Origin: Leeuwenhoekiella blandensis MED217
GTDB taxonomy: Bacteria > Bacteroidota > Bacteroidia > Flavobacteriales > Flavobacteriaceae
Assembly: GCF_000152985.1 (NCBI RefSeq)
Contig: NZ_CH672395.1
Coordinates: forward strand, 2,941,195-3,005,194
Direction: 5' to 3'
DNA length: 64,000 nt
Shown here piece by piece: positions 35,226 to 44,695 of the stretch. The translations under genes and the position numbers were made by a program. Below the pieces are notes generated by a model. It had not been told where the DNA came from. It saw only the letters and a program-made list of their open reading frames with translations, and searched no databases. Position 1 is the first letter of the stretch. Every line of letters starts with the position of its first letter.

Positions 35226-37450
35226 TTTAATACTGTTTTAAACCACTTTATTGCTACTTCACCATCCATTTGCTCTATTTCAGAGATGCTTCTTGAATGT
35301 CTAATTCCGTTTCTCAGGGTTCCAAGTTGATTGAAACGGATTTCTAAATTGTTCTTGTCTTTGAATATTGAAGAGAATATTTCCCAGTTTTGTTTGGTAA
35401 CAATGGTGTCTTGATACTCTCGAAGATCAAAAAACTCAACCCTTTTTGAGAAATTATTGTAGTCTGTGCTTGTGACATTTGGTTTCTTTTTGATGTCAGA
35501 ATCTATCCTTCTTTGAACCTTATCTTGAATGTGTGGTGGAACGCTTTCCCTATAGGAAATCAAATCTTCTCCAATTTTGGAAACAATTAGATCACGAATG
35601 GTATATTCTATTTCTTCAATTTCTGAATCCAGATGTTTTAGGTGAGCTGGAATGTTGATTTTTTCATCAATCAATTGGGTTTGAATAGCTTCAAAAATAG
35701 TTCGCTTACGCTCCTCTAAAAATTCATCAAAATCGTCTTTTGTAAAAGGTTTTCTTAGTAAGATGCTAACCGCATGTCGGCTAATCAAATGAGATTCAAA
35801 AACCCGATATACTTGGTTTTGATTATTGTTGTCCAACATCTCCTGAATGTAGTCATGCGGCATTCTGTTTCGAATAATATGGCGATTGGTACTATCTGAG
35901 ATAGGAGTTCTGTTCAGTATGCTATTGATAGCTTTACCGCCCTCTTCTTTGAATATAGAATAAGGGACAATGTGATGATCGTCTAACTCGCTGTACTCAG
36001 GTAATTCAAAGCTGCTCCAGTCTCTTGCTTCATTAATAACTAGCAAGTTAAAAATGGCGTTGTATATAGCTGAGCCTTTGGGGTTCTCGTTTCTAAGATC
36101 AATATACTTTACACTATTGGTAAACTCTTCAATCATATCGGGCATAGCATCCTCATCGAAAAACCACTTTTTTAGACCCATAAAATCTTTAGCGGTGGTA
36201 GATTCTACTGAACTACTGTAACGATTTGTAAAAATAGATGCCCAATACCATTTTCTGATTTTACGGTTTATGTCGAGAGTATTTGATGGTTTAGTTTCAG
36301 CAACAAATTCCTTGATTGCTGCAAATGCAGGGATAATAGAAGGGTAAGGGACAAAAGCTGATTTTATCGCTCCAAAGTCCCGTGGGTTCTGTAAACTTTC
36401 AATGGCCTTTTTTAGAGCCTTTACGGACTGATACCAACGCTCATTAAATTCTTCAACATCCTCTATAAGAATGATCTGATCCTTACTACCATCTGGCTTG
36501 CGAATAGTTTTTTTTGATTCAGGAACCAGATAATACAAATACTTAGATGAACAGTAGGCTTGCTCTAGTACAGACATGACCTGAAGGATGTAAGTCTTCA
36601 TTTTCTTTGTGTTTGTAAAATCCAATTGCTCTTCAGCATCACGCCACATTTGTTTAAGAAAGATATCTTTTGGACGAAGCATGGCATTGAGCAGGTCAAA
36701 AATGTCTAGCCTTACACCTTTCGAGTTGATTTGGGTGAAAATGTCACAGACCTTGGCCACTTCAATTTCATGATCCAGTTCTATATAGCTGATATAGAAT
36801 TCATTCAACAATTCCTCAATAATGCCTCGGAATTGCTTTGCCCCATCAGCGTATAGCTCAAAGGACTCTTTATCCTTTTCAATTTCAGTGGCCTCGACTT
36901 TATCCCGCCAATAGTCACGGTATTCTTTAATCCAATCGCTGGTACCCCAGCTACCGCCTTTCATTTCGCCTAGAGGAAATGTGTGGCTTTCAAACTGTGC
37001 GTTTTTATCTTTTAAAAAGCGTTTATTCTTTTTGGTAAGGAATTCATAGCGGATAAAATTCTCGTAGTCCTCCTCTAAAAGTGCTCGTATATCAATAAGG
37101 TAAATAACACCATTGCTTCTTTTTGGAAACGGAATTTCTGGAGCGAAAAAAGCGTAATGAATAGCTGTTAAACGTTGCTGTCCATCAAGAACTATATGCT
37201 GTGCATCTAGATTGTCTTTAAACCCATAAATAGGTTCACAACTTAGCATTTTAAAGTTTTCCTTATTGCCTTTCCAAAGTAGTAATGTTCCGATATAATA
37301 GTCCATGAAAATAGAACGAATGAGTTCTAATACATCCCAGGGTGCCCATTCAAAATCTCTCTGAAAATCAGGGATTACATAATGCCCCTTTCTCAAGCTA
37401 TCAATTAAACTGCCCAAATGGACGCGATCGGCTTTTTCTACATTCTTCAT
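35222..37450 (-). CDS. DUF262/HNH (GmrSD-like) nuclease inside the type I operon
   Basis: A 742-residue protein. The N-terminal DUF262 has the ParB-like motif PDFQRDFEW (near 29-34) and VLDGQQRLTAIHYAFF (near 86-100), which in GmrS/BrxU-type enzymes bind and use a nucleotide. In the middle, LDDHHIVPYSIFKEE and NRHIIRNRMPHDY (near 490-540) form the DUF1524-type HNH nuclease. The last 200 residues are helical and unassigned. Such proteins act as type IV restriction enzymes on modified phage DNA. It lies between hsdS (1-bp gap) and hsdM (4-bp overlap), which ties its expression to the restriction system. Confidence 0.9.
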   Translation of the reverse strand: MKNVEKADRVHLGSLIDSLRKGHYVIPDFQRDFEWAPWDVLELIRSIFMDYYIGTLLLWKGNKENFKMLSCEPIYGFKDNLDAQHIVLDGQQRLTAIHYAFFAPEIPFPKRSNGVIYLIDIRALLEEDYENFIRYEFLTKKNKRFLKDKNAQFESHTFPLGEMKGGSWGTSDWIKEYRDYWRDKVEATEIEKDKESFELYADGAKQFRGIIEELLNEFYISYIELDHEIEVAKVCDIFTQINSKGVRLDIFDLLNAMLRPKDIFLKQMWRDAEEQLDFTNTKKMKTYILQVMSVLEQAYCSSKYLYYLVPESKKTIRKPDGSKDQIILIEDVEEFNERWYQSVKALKKAIESLQNPRDFGAIKSAFVPYPSIIPAFAAIKEFVAETKPSNTLDINRKIRKWYWASIFTNRYSSSVESTTAKDFMGLKKWFFDEDAMPDMIEEFTNSVKYIDLRNENPKGSAIYNAIFNLLVINEARDWSSFELPEYSELDDHHIVPYSIFKEEGGKAINSILNRTPISDSTNRHIIRNRMPHDYIQEMLDNNNQNQVYRVFESHLISRHAVSILLRKPFTKDDFDEFLEERKRTIFEAIQTQLIDEKINIPAHLKHLDSEIEEIEYTIRDLIVSKIGEDLISYRESVPPHIQDKVQRRIDSDIKKKPNVTSTDYNNFSKRVEFFDLREYQDTIVTKQNWEIFSSIFKDKNNLEIRFNQLGTLRNGIRHSRSISEIEQMDGEVAIKWFKTVLK

Positions 37451-37451
37451 T

Positions 37452-38960
37452 CTACTTGTTTTTTTCTGCTTTTATCCTCTCCAACAACACACTCGCCGGC
37501 TCATAGTCTGGGTGTGCTTTGCATTTTGCGATTTCTTTATCGCTTAACAAGGTGCCTTCAAAGGCCTTCTTTAAAATGCTTTGGCGCAAGGCCTGTGCTT
37601 TTTCTAAACTGTCCTGTATGTTTTGCTCTACAGCATCACATACCGACAACCGACTTTCTATTTCTTGAACGATTTGGTGTTGTTCCTCTACCGAGCATAA
37701 GCTGAACATTGAATTATTTAGCTTTACAAGGGTTAACCTTGTTATTGCTACACCTGCTATATTGCTTAACATTCGGTTTCGCGTTACTTGAGCATTGAGA
37801 AAACTTTCAAGAAACTTTGGATTTATAAAAGACTTAATTGTTCTAAACACCCCTACACTCGATAAAAGGGAAAACTCTTCTTCTAAAGTATTAACGGCTG
37901 CTCTTCCTGTTGTAGCACCATCTTTAATATAAAGCACATCTCCTTTTTTTACATCACATCTACCAAAAATGGCTTCGTGATCTTCTTGCGTCACATAAGA
38001 GATATTTCTCAAATCAATTCTTCCTTCTTTAATATTCTTTGCAGTTATGTACTTAAAGTCACCTTTTTCAATATTTTTTGGAGAGAAGTGTGTACCGTCC
38101 ATTATTTTAAGACAAACGTTACCTAACTTTTCCCAAGCCCAAGTATTTGGGATTATAGGTAATTCTTCTATTTCATTTAGTTCAAATTCTTTTATTTTTC
38201 CTGGTTTTCCTGGCTTTTTTCCTTCTTTGTCATTATTCTCCCAAGATATGACAGCCTCTTTCCATTTTGCTAGTTGTTGTTCGTAATGTTTTTGACGCTC
38301 CTTTTTTATTTCCTTCAGCAATTCCTCAGCAGTCGGTAACTCAGTTTGTTTTTCTCTCCATTCTTTGGTCAACTTTCCCTCAAACGCCTTTTTTAAAACG
38401 GCCTGCCTGTAGATTTTGAGTTGGTCTTGTGCTTTTTTTAGGTCGGCAATACCACTGTCTAAACTACTAAAGAGCTCTTCAATTTTTTTGACGATGGCTT
38501 GTTGTATGGGTAGAGGAAAAAGTTTCGTTTTTAAAGCCTCTATTTTTGTCGCTGAAATATTAGGTTGTGCACCACCATAAGCTTGTTGTTCAATATCTCT
38601 TTTTAGAGAGTACAGTAAGTAGTAAATGTAATTATTTGATGTAAGCTCTTCTGAATGAGGAATTAAATTTCCGACACGTTGGTTTTGATAAGCTTTTTTA
38701 TCAGAATTATAAATACCAAACTTACCAGTTGTAGCACCTGACATTGCAATTAGAATATCTCCTTTGTTTACAATGTGAGAATCATATTCTATATTATCAT
38801 CAATTCTTTTTGCGTTTTCAATATCTACATTCCAATCTTGGATATCCCCAATTCTTATTACAGGAATACCATCCTTTTGATATTTACTACTCTTAAAAGC
38901 ATATCCATTTTTCAACTTCAATAAACTCCCTAGAGTACATTCAACCCAATCTTCTCTCAT
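37452..38960 (-). CDS. hsdS: Type I restriction-modification specificity subunit (HsdS)
   Basis: A 502-residue protein with two target-recognition domains separated by conserved helices. TRD1 starts EDWVECTLGSLLKLKNGYAF and ends with the central coiled-coil KKIEELFSSLDSGIADLKKA, LKKAFEGKLT. TRD2 starts near 270 (WAWEKLGNVCLKIMDGTHF) and ends with the distal coiled-coil EQNIQDSLEKAQALRQSILK, KAFEGTLL. The two TRDs specify a bipartite recognition site that cannot be predicted here. Its ATG overlaps a leftover stop codon of an old hsdR end (TAATG). Confidence 0.95.
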   Translation of the reverse strand: MREDWVECTLGSLLKLKNGYAFKSSKYQKDGIPVIRIGDIQDWNVDIENAKRIDDNIEYDSHIVNKGDILIAMSGATTGKFGIYNSDKKAYQNQRVGNLIPHSEELTSNNYIYYLLYSLKRDIEQQAYGGAQPNISATKIEALKTKLFPLPIQQAIVKKIEELFSSLDSGIADLKKAQDQLKIYRQAVLKKAFEGKLTKEWREKQTELPTAEELLKEIKKERQKHYEQQLAKWKEAVISWENNDKEGKKPGKPGKIKEFELNEIEELPIIPNTWAWEKLGNVCLKIMDGTHFSPKNIEKGDFKYITAKNIKEGRIDLRNISYVTQEDHEAIFGRCDVKKGDVLYIKDGATTGRAAVNTLEEEFSLLSSVGVFRTIKSFINPKFLESFLNAQVTRNRMLSNIAGVAITRLTLVKLNNSMFSLCSVEEQHQIVQEIESRLSVCDAVEQNIQDSLEKAQALRQSILKKAFEGTLLSDKEIAKCKAHPDYEPASVLLERIKAEKNK

Positions 38961-39031
38961 TATGCTGCTAGTACTTCATTGAGTTCATTAATAATTTTAT
39001 TCATTTGCTTAGCAAAAAATTGATGCATTTT
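38960..39031 (-). pseudogene. Scar: 3' end of an hsdR gene left before hsdS
   Basis: The minus strand, in frame to a TAA that overlaps the hsdS ATG, encodes KMHQFFAKQMNKIINELNEV then LAA. The intact HsdR 1.2 kb upstream ends KMYQLFGDEMDNLINELNEV then LAA. The last 33 bp differ at only about three positions. This is the end of an hsdR copy, now separated from the intact gene by the DUF433/DUF5615 pair. No start codon or body is present. Confidence 0.85.
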
Positions 39032-39042
39032 TATAAAGTGTT

Positions 39043-39462
39043 TTATCGCATTTGCTTAGGTTTCCCTGAATAGGTGACTTGAAAAGAAAAAGGTGTTTTT
39101 CTAGTACTAACAATCTTAATAATTTCTTCCCATTGCTTTGACAAGATTAACAACATATCCCAAACAGAGAGATTTGCTTTTTTTGAAGCACCCCTAATGA
39201 AAAAAAGGCCTATTCCTGCTTCGTGATAGGCAGCAATCTCATCCTTGCGTTTATCAAGGTGGATATCGCGTGTAATAATAAAAGAATTGTTGTTTTTTAA
39301 TTGAGCAATCCACTCAATGTCCTTAACACCATAACCAAACTTATCTTTAAGCAACTCTATTTCAAACACTTTACCCTTACGCTTAAGGTTTTCGACGTTT
39401 TGAATGGTACGAAATCCTTTAGCCAAATGAGGCGGCATATTTTCATCAAAATAAATGATCAC
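39043..39462 (-). CDS. DUF5615 PIN-like toxin
   Basis: A 139-residue protein. The start is a GTG overlapping the antitoxin stop (GTGA). MIIYFDENMPPHLAKGF is the usual DUF5615 beginning, with D and E in the active site. DIEWIAQLKNNNSFIITRDI provides the next conserved Asp residues. PIN-like proteins of this family are predicted RNases and usually follow a DUF433 gene, as here. It is placed between hsdR and hsdS, inside the restriction operon. Confidence 0.85.
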   Translation of the reverse strand: MIIYFDENMPPHLAKGFRTIQNVENLKRKGKVFEIELLKDKFGYGVKDIEWIAQLKNNNSFIITRDIHLDKRKDEIAAYHEAGIGLFFIRGASKKANLSVWDMLLILSKQWEEIIKIVSTRKTPFSFQVTYSGKPKQMR

Positions 39463-40136
39463 GCCGCACGTCTTGATTTATACTGTATTGCGTCTCTGAC
39501 TTCAGCCTTATTTAACTCATATATCGCAGCAATATATTCAATGCTTTCACCGGCTTGATAATGATCATAAATAATGTCAGGAAAGGTATTATGCGTTTTA
39601 AAAACAGGTTGCCCGAATTTTCGTTCAGGATCTATAACAATAGACTTTTTCTTACCAAGCGGATAATACTTGGATGCTAAGTTCTCATTGTTAAATTCAA
39701 GCTTTACGCAAAAGTCCTGTATTAACTTTAAGTTGAACTGCTTTGAACCGTCAAGTGTTAATGTTGAACCGTCCTTATCAAAATAGATCTTCCTCTTGTC
39801 TGTATGTATATTTTCCAGCACATGTTGAAGCGCAAAAGGAAAAGCGGTATTATAAAGTTCTGAAAGTTCGGTATGAGCTTTCATCACTTCCCGAGGTTTG
39901 ACTCCAGCCTCAGAAAATTGCATCATTACATAAAATTCTACAAAGGTGTGAAAACTAACGGCTCTTTTACCATCTGTTACCCAAGAATATTTTTCACCAT
40001 ATTCCTTGCTTAATTTTCCGTCCCAATAGATATTAATCCATCTATGAATATGGTGGTATTTGACATTTAAAATGTCAGCTATCTCTGTAGCTGTAAAGCT
40101 ACCTTTTCCTATTTCTGGTATATTTTCGAAGTCCAT
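39459..40136 (-). CDS. DUF433-containing antitoxin with N-terminal HTH
   Basis: A 225-residue protein, longer than the minimal DUF433 antitoxin (about 75). The N-terminal MerR-like HTH is seen in FTATEIADILNVKYHHIHRW. The C-terminal DUF433 has FGQPVFKTHNTFPDIIYDHY, then GESIEYIAAIYELNKAEVRD. The middle part may bind the toxin or DNA. It is the first gene of the pair, overlapping the DUF5615 toxin by 4 bp, the standard order. It starts 55 bp after the hsdR stop and may be autoregulated. Confidence 0.85.
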   Translation of the reverse strand: MDFENIPEIGKGSFTATEIADILNVKYHHIHRWINIYWDGKLSKEYGEKYSWVTDGKRAVSFHTFVEFYVMMQFSEAGVKPREVMKAHTELSELYNTAFPFALQHVLENIHTDKRKIYFDKDGSTLTLDGSKQFNLKLIQDFCVKLEFNNENLASKYYPLGKKKSIVIDPERKFGQPVFKTHNTFPDIIYDHYQAGESIEYIAAIYELNKAEVRDAIQYKSRRAA

Positions 40137-40191
40137 AAATATTAGTCGATAAAAATAGAACTATTTCTAAATATCAATAATCCATTTAACA

Positions 40192-43026
40192 TTATGCTGC
40201 TAATACTTCATTAAGTTCATTAATCAAGTTATCCATCTCATCTCCAAAAAGCTGATACATTTTCCCTTTACCGCCCTTGGCATCAAATGGAGTATAGTCG
40301 AGATCGTCCAATTCTATGTGATAACTGCTTACGACGTGGTCTTTAATCATCCGTAGCCATGCTACCTGTTCTGGTGTAAAGCGATTGTGTTGCCCCGCGT
40401 TTTGTTTAAACATCCAGTTTTTAAAGTTTTCGTCAATGGTTTTATCAAAGGCTTTAAGCTCGCTATCAATACCGCAAACTCTTCTTATAAGCGAGACTAA
40501 GGCCGTTAATTCATCTTTGGGTTGTTTTGGTGCCATTTTACCCTTCGACAAGCTCAGGGTGACATAAGCGTCCCAAACATAATCAGGTGCCAGTAAGGGT
40601 TTTTCCAGTCGTAATTTTTCCATCACTTCCTTGATCATTTTAAACGTGATATCCCTACGATTATAGGGATGGTTGTAAAAAATACTCAGGGCCTTTATTT
40701 CGTCTTTATTTGCTTTCAGGTAGTCGCTAAAATCAGTTACAATTTGCTGTGCCTTATCTACAGTAGTGGTTTCCCATTCACTTTTGGTTACCGTATCAAG
40801 GTTGATGCTGTCTATAATCTGCTCGTGTTGCTTGCGCACGTTATCAAGGTACTCATTAAGTTCGCCGGTAAAGGTTTTACCGGCTTCAAGAATCAAGGCT
40901 TCCTGTGCTTTCTGCTTAGCCTCTTGTTCTAAAGCAGGAGTTCTATCTACTTTAGGTATTTTATCTATTTCCTGCTGTGCCTTTTCATCAATAGCGTCCT
41001 GGTCAAATGCCGTTATAAGTTCTTTTGTGATCTGCTTTAGATTTTTACCTCCTGAAAATTCGAGAAGCTTATCCTTTTCCTTTTCGGTAATCTGCTTTTC
41101 CAGTCGAATGAGTCGGTTAGCCAAAGACAAAAACAAATCTTCGTCTGCAATCCCCATAGTCACTGCTCCCAACAAATCTTTCATAGGAATAGACGGCTTG
41201 CGTTCCAGGGGTCTACTGTCTGTCTTTTTAGATTTGGTTGCGCCTACAGCATCCACGATCACAAAGTGAGTTTTGGTTTTAGCTGTTTTACTTACCAACT
41301 GTAACGAATCGCTGTTGATGGTGCGGGTACCACGGCCCTTCATTTGCTCAAAATAGTTGATGCTTTTTACATCACGCATAAACAGCAGTACTTCTAAGGG
41401 CTTTACATCGGTTCCCGTAGCGATCATATCTACCGTTACGGCAATACGGGGATAATACGAATTCCTAAAACGATTCAATACCGATTTAGGATCTTCGTCA
41501 ATTTTATAGGTTACCTTTTTACAAAAGTCATTGCCTTCATTAAATTCCTCGCGTATGATTTTTATGATATCGTCTGCGTGACTATCCGTTTTTGCAAACA
41601 CTAAGGTTTTGGGTACTTCATAGTCCCCATTTTCATCCAGACGATTTGGGTATATTGTAGTTCTAAGGGCTTTTTTATATTCTTTGATAATGTTTCTAAT
41701 CTGACTGGGGTTGACCACCTTTTTATCTAAATCATTGCGCTTATACGCCGTGTCCTCATCCTCCTGTTGCCAACGTTTTTTACGAGTCAATTTATCACGT
41801 CGGTCTACAAACCAGCCAGCCTTTACAGTTTCTCCGTTTTGAGAAATTTCGGTTTCAATCGTGTACACATCATAGGGTACATTAACCCCATCTGTCACCG
41901 ACTCCTCATAGGTATACTGACTCACCACATTTTCATTAAAAAACCCAAAAGTTCTTTTATCAGGTGTAGCGGTTAAACCTATGAGAAAGGCATCAAAATA
42001 GTCCAATACTTGTTTCCACAGGTTGTAAATGGAGCGGTGCGCCTCATCAATCACGATAAAATCAAACTGCTCTATAGGTACTTTTTCGGTATACTCCACC
42101 GGCACAGGCGTATTGGTTTTCATACGCTTTTGCATCCAGCTGGACTCATTAGGATTGTCCAATTCTGCGCTCTCATCAAGCTCCTCGCCTTTTAAGATAG
42201 CATACAAACGCTGTATCGTAGAAATACAAACCTGACTGTCTGAGGCTATATAACTCGAAGACAACCGCTGTACATTATACAACTCTGTAAACTTTCGGTT
42301 ATCATCAGTAGGCTGAAAGGTCATAAACTCCTGTTCTGCCTGTTCGCCCAGGTTTTTAGTATCCACCAAAAACAATACCCGCTTGGCGTCGGCGTGTTTC
42401 AATAAACGATATATAAAGGTTGCTGCTGTAAAGGTCTTCCCTGCACCCGTTGCCATTTGTATTAAGGCTTTAGGTCTGTTATTCTTAAAAGAAGTTTCCA
42501 GATTATTTATTGCAACAATTTGAGCAGGACGTAATCCTGTTTCATCTAAAGGTGGAATGGATAACAAGCGCTCCCGAAGACTTTTACCCTTTTTAAGCCA
42601 ATCTGCAATGGTTTCCGGTTTATGAAAACTAAATACGGTTCGTCCTCTTGGTTTAGGATCACGATAATCGGTAAACCTGGTGACTGTTCCTGTACTTTCG
42701 TACACAAAGGGTTTTTCGTTATCCAAAGTAAAAGCTCCTATTTTGATAGGTTCTTTTGAATATCTCACCGATTGTTCCTCTACCATCAACAGACGGTGTC
42801 CTTCCTCTTCTTTTTTAGCTTCAATAACTCCTACAGGCTTGCGGTCTACAAAGAGCATATAGTCTGCAGAGCCTGAGACTGTATTGGTTTCTCTTAGCGC
42901 TACACCTTTACCCGCAGAAAGATCAATGGTACTTTTTGACTGTACTATCCAATCTGCCTGCCTAAGCATCTCGTCTATTTTATCACGGGCTATCTGTTCA
43001 GGGTTCTGGTTAAGGTCGTCGGACAT
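40192..43026 (-). CDS. hsdR: Type I restriction enzyme R subunit (HsdR)
   Basis: A 944-residue protein. The N-terminal PD-(D/E)XK nuclease has SADYMLFVDRKPVGVIEAKK (Asp ... Glu-Ala-Lys near 50-72). Superfamily 2 helicase motifs follow: MATGAGKTFTAATF (Walker A near 195), FIVIDEAHRS (motif II near 327), GLTATPDKRT (motif III), and MKGRGTRT (motif VI). The C-terminal EcoEI R-type domain ends MYQLFGDEMDNLINELNEVL. It translocates and cuts unmodified DNA with HsdM and HsdS. It is the first gene of the operon, with two inverted repeats 86-135 bp upstream. Confidence 0.96.
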   Translation of the reverse strand: MSDDLNQNPEQIARDKIDEMLRQADWIVQSKSTIDLSAGKGVALRETNTVSGSADYMLFVDRKPVGVIEAKKEEEGHRLLMVEEQSVRYSKEPIKIGAFTLDNEKPFVYESTGTVTRFTDYRDPKPRGRTVFSFHKPETIADWLKKGKSLRERLLSIPPLDETGLRPAQIVAINNLETSFKNNRPKALIQMATGAGKTFTAATFIYRLLKHADAKRVLFLVDTKNLGEQAEQEFMTFQPTDDNRKFTELYNVQRLSSSYIASDSQVCISTIQRLYAILKGEELDESAELDNPNESSWMQKRMKTNTPVPVEYTEKVPIEQFDFIVIDEAHRSIYNLWKQVLDYFDAFLIGLTATPDKRTFGFFNENVVSQYTYEESVTDGVNVPYDVYTIETEISQNGETVKAGWFVDRRDKLTRKKRWQQEDEDTAYKRNDLDKKVVNPSQIRNIIKEYKKALRTTIYPNRLDENGDYEVPKTLVFAKTDSHADDIIKIIREEFNEGNDFCKKVTYKIDEDPKSVLNRFRNSYYPRIAVTVDMIATGTDVKPLEVLLFMRDVKSINYFEQMKGRGTRTINSDSLQLVSKTAKTKTHFVIVDAVGATKSKKTDSRPLERKPSIPMKDLLGAVTMGIADEDLFLSLANRLIRLEKQITEKEKDKLLEFSGGKNLKQITKELITAFDQDAIDEKAQQEIDKIPKVDRTPALEQEAKQKAQEALILEAGKTFTGELNEYLDNVRKQHEQIIDSINLDTVTKSEWETTTVDKAQQIVTDFSDYLKANKDEIKALSIFYNHPYNRRDITFKMIKEVMEKLRLEKPLLAPDYVWDAYVTLSLSKGKMAPKQPKDELTALVSLIRRVCGIDSELKAFDKTIDENFKNWMFKQNAGQHNRFTPEQVAWLRMIKDHVVSSYHIELDDLDYTPFDAKGGKGKMYQLFGDEMDNLINELNEVLAA

Positions 43027-43508
43027 TTAAACTTTGGTAGTTGATTGTTTAAAAATATAAAATCTTATGGTTTAATCACTTTTTAAAACTACGAGTAATA
43101 CACCAATTATTAATGAGGAAATCCTCATTTTAAACATAAGCTATTCAAAAACAATAGCTTAAAGCAATTATCACACCTCTAAACATCAATATAGCATTAG
43201 TAAAAACCGGTATATTCTGATATCTTGCACCTACCTAAGGCACTGTACCCCAAACCTATATATTAATTTACAGCTTATCACTGCTCAACTTTAATACGCC
43301 AACTATGGATTCTACAAACGATCACGACCACCACAAGGGGCAACAGCCACACAACGCATCAAAGCAGGCTTATGACACCAAGTACTGCCGTGTCGATAAT
43401 GAGCAACCTAAACAACATCTGCCGTATGTGCGCTTAGGGCATTCCATTTATTATCTCCGTAGCTGCAGTGACCTCGCATCACAGAATTAGGGGGTGTGCA
43501 TCTTTTGG
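43027..43508. other. Intergenic region upstream of hsdR
   Basis: About 480 bp. It holds two inverted repeats upstream of hsdR: AATGAGGA-AA-TCCTCATT (43112-43129) and AAGCTATT-7 nt-AATAGCTT (43138-43160). A 61-codon plus-strand frame at 43305-43490 has an amino-acid composition (many His, Gln, Tyr) unlike a folded protein, and was not accepted as a gene. Confidence 0.5.
43112..43160. promoter_or_regulatory. Two inverted repeats upstream of hsdR
   Basis: An 8-2-8 and an 8-7-8 perfect inverted repeat lie side by side about 86-135 bp upstream of the hsdR start. They could be operators or the end hairpins of a transcript. No promoter boxes could be assigned with confidence. Confidence 0.4.
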
Positions 43509-44681
43509 TTAAAGGGGTTGGGGGTTGCTTCTGTATTGGGTTAAAAAGTCATCTAGTTTTTTAAAGATGGTGAATAAATGGTCTTCTTCTATTTTTTCTT
43601 TTAAAAAGTTACTAAAGTCTTCAAACCTTATCTGCTCTTGCGTATAGTTTTCCTTTGCAAAATGGAACCAGCCTTTATGTTTACCTTTAAAAAAATTCTT
43701 ATCAATTTGCTGTAATTCGTAATCTTCAAAAACTATTTCTTCGTAAATGGAACAATCTTCAAGTGCACCCCGTTGAAGTTCAACGATAACATTCATACTG
43801 TGACTGGGATTATCCCACAGCCCAGCATGCCCTATTGTAAACATTAAATCTGGATTGCGTTTTGAAAAAACATGTATGAGATTAGTATTATTTCTTATAC
43901 TATGATTCACATAATTTTGCTCAAAATCAAGATCTTTAAAAGCCTTAATTATTTGATTGTTGACATACTCTTCAAAACGATTAAAAAACTTTTTAGCTTG
44001 TAGTAATTGATCTCGATGCTCTTTATAAAATTGTAGTTCCTCTGGTTTCATATCGGGTGTACTCATATTTTGAATGTTTTGGGCTAAATCTTTTAAATAA
44101 ACAGCATATTTATCACTTGCTTTAAGTAAATATGCTCCGCTGTTTTGCAGTACGCGCAGCATTAAGTCTTGATGTCTAATATTTATGTAATGCTTGGCTT
44201 TCTTGCGGTGTTGATATTTATAAGCTGGAACCGGGTATAAAGAAAGTATGACCCCTATTTTATTCTTATCAGGATCAGCTGCGACTTTTACGCTATTCCA
44301 ATAGTCATCCAAATCATTGTGATCTATAAGATGATACACTTTATTCTCGATGATGATGGCTTGCTGCTCGTTGTGTAACAGCAGGTCAATACGTCCTCCT
44401 TTATCTGTGCTATATTCGGTCTCTATTGTAAAATCACTAAAACTTTGCAAGGCTTCTTTTTGCTTGCCTAGTTTAGACTCCTGTATTAATTCAAGTAAAC
44501 TTTGTATAAACAGGTCTTGAAATCCGTGCTCTTGTGCTACATCATAAAAGAACGCGTAAATATTGGATAACACATTCTCGTAGTGAGGCTGCTTGGCAAT
44601 TTCTAAAAAGGTTAAGGGCTTGGGTTCGATAACAGGTATTTCTGCAGTGTCAACGAATTCTTGGAGGGTGGTTAGGTTCAT
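43509..44681 (-). CDS. PD-(D/E)XK nuclease superfamily protein 1
   Basis: A 390-residue soluble protein. The nuclease core is visible near 90-125: GGRIDLLLHNEQQAIIIENK, with Asp in the RIDLLL strand and Glu-Asn-Lys as the E-x-K. VYHLIDHNDLDDYWNS then follows and a strand with VILSLYPV. This matches the PDDEXK family of small accessory nucleases often annotated 'PD-(D/E)XK nuclease family protein' in Bacteroidota. The C-terminal 200 residues are unassigned. It lies 14 bp downstream of a second gene with the same core, and both are probably one transcription unit. Confidence 0.8.
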   Translation of the reverse strand: MNLTTLQEFVDTAEIPVIEPKPLTFLEIAKQPHYENVLSNIYAFFYDVAQEHGFQDLFIQSLLELIQESKLGKQKEALQSFSDFTIETEYSTDKGGRIDLLLHNEQQAIIIENKVYHLIDHNDLDDYWNSVKVAADPDKNKIGVILSLYPVPAYKYQHRKKAKHYINIRHQDLMLRVLQNSGAYLLKASDKYAVYLKDLAQNIQNMSTPDMKPEELQFYKEHRDQLLQAKKFFNRFEEYVNNQIIKAFKDLDFEQNYVNHSIRNNTNLIHVFSKRNPDLMFTIGHAGLWDNPSHSMNVIVELQRGALEDCSIYEEIVFEDYELQQIDKNFFKGKHKGWFHFAKENYTQEQIRFEDFSNFLKEKIEEDHLFTIFKKLDDFLTQYRSNPQPL

Positions 44682-44695
44682 TGGGTGGTGATAAC

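Noticed and set aside
43305..43490. 61-codon plus-strand frame upstream of hsdR
   Set aside because: High His, Gln and Tyr content without hydrophobic core, no recognisable motif and no neighbour that would suggest a gene; too weak to annotate.
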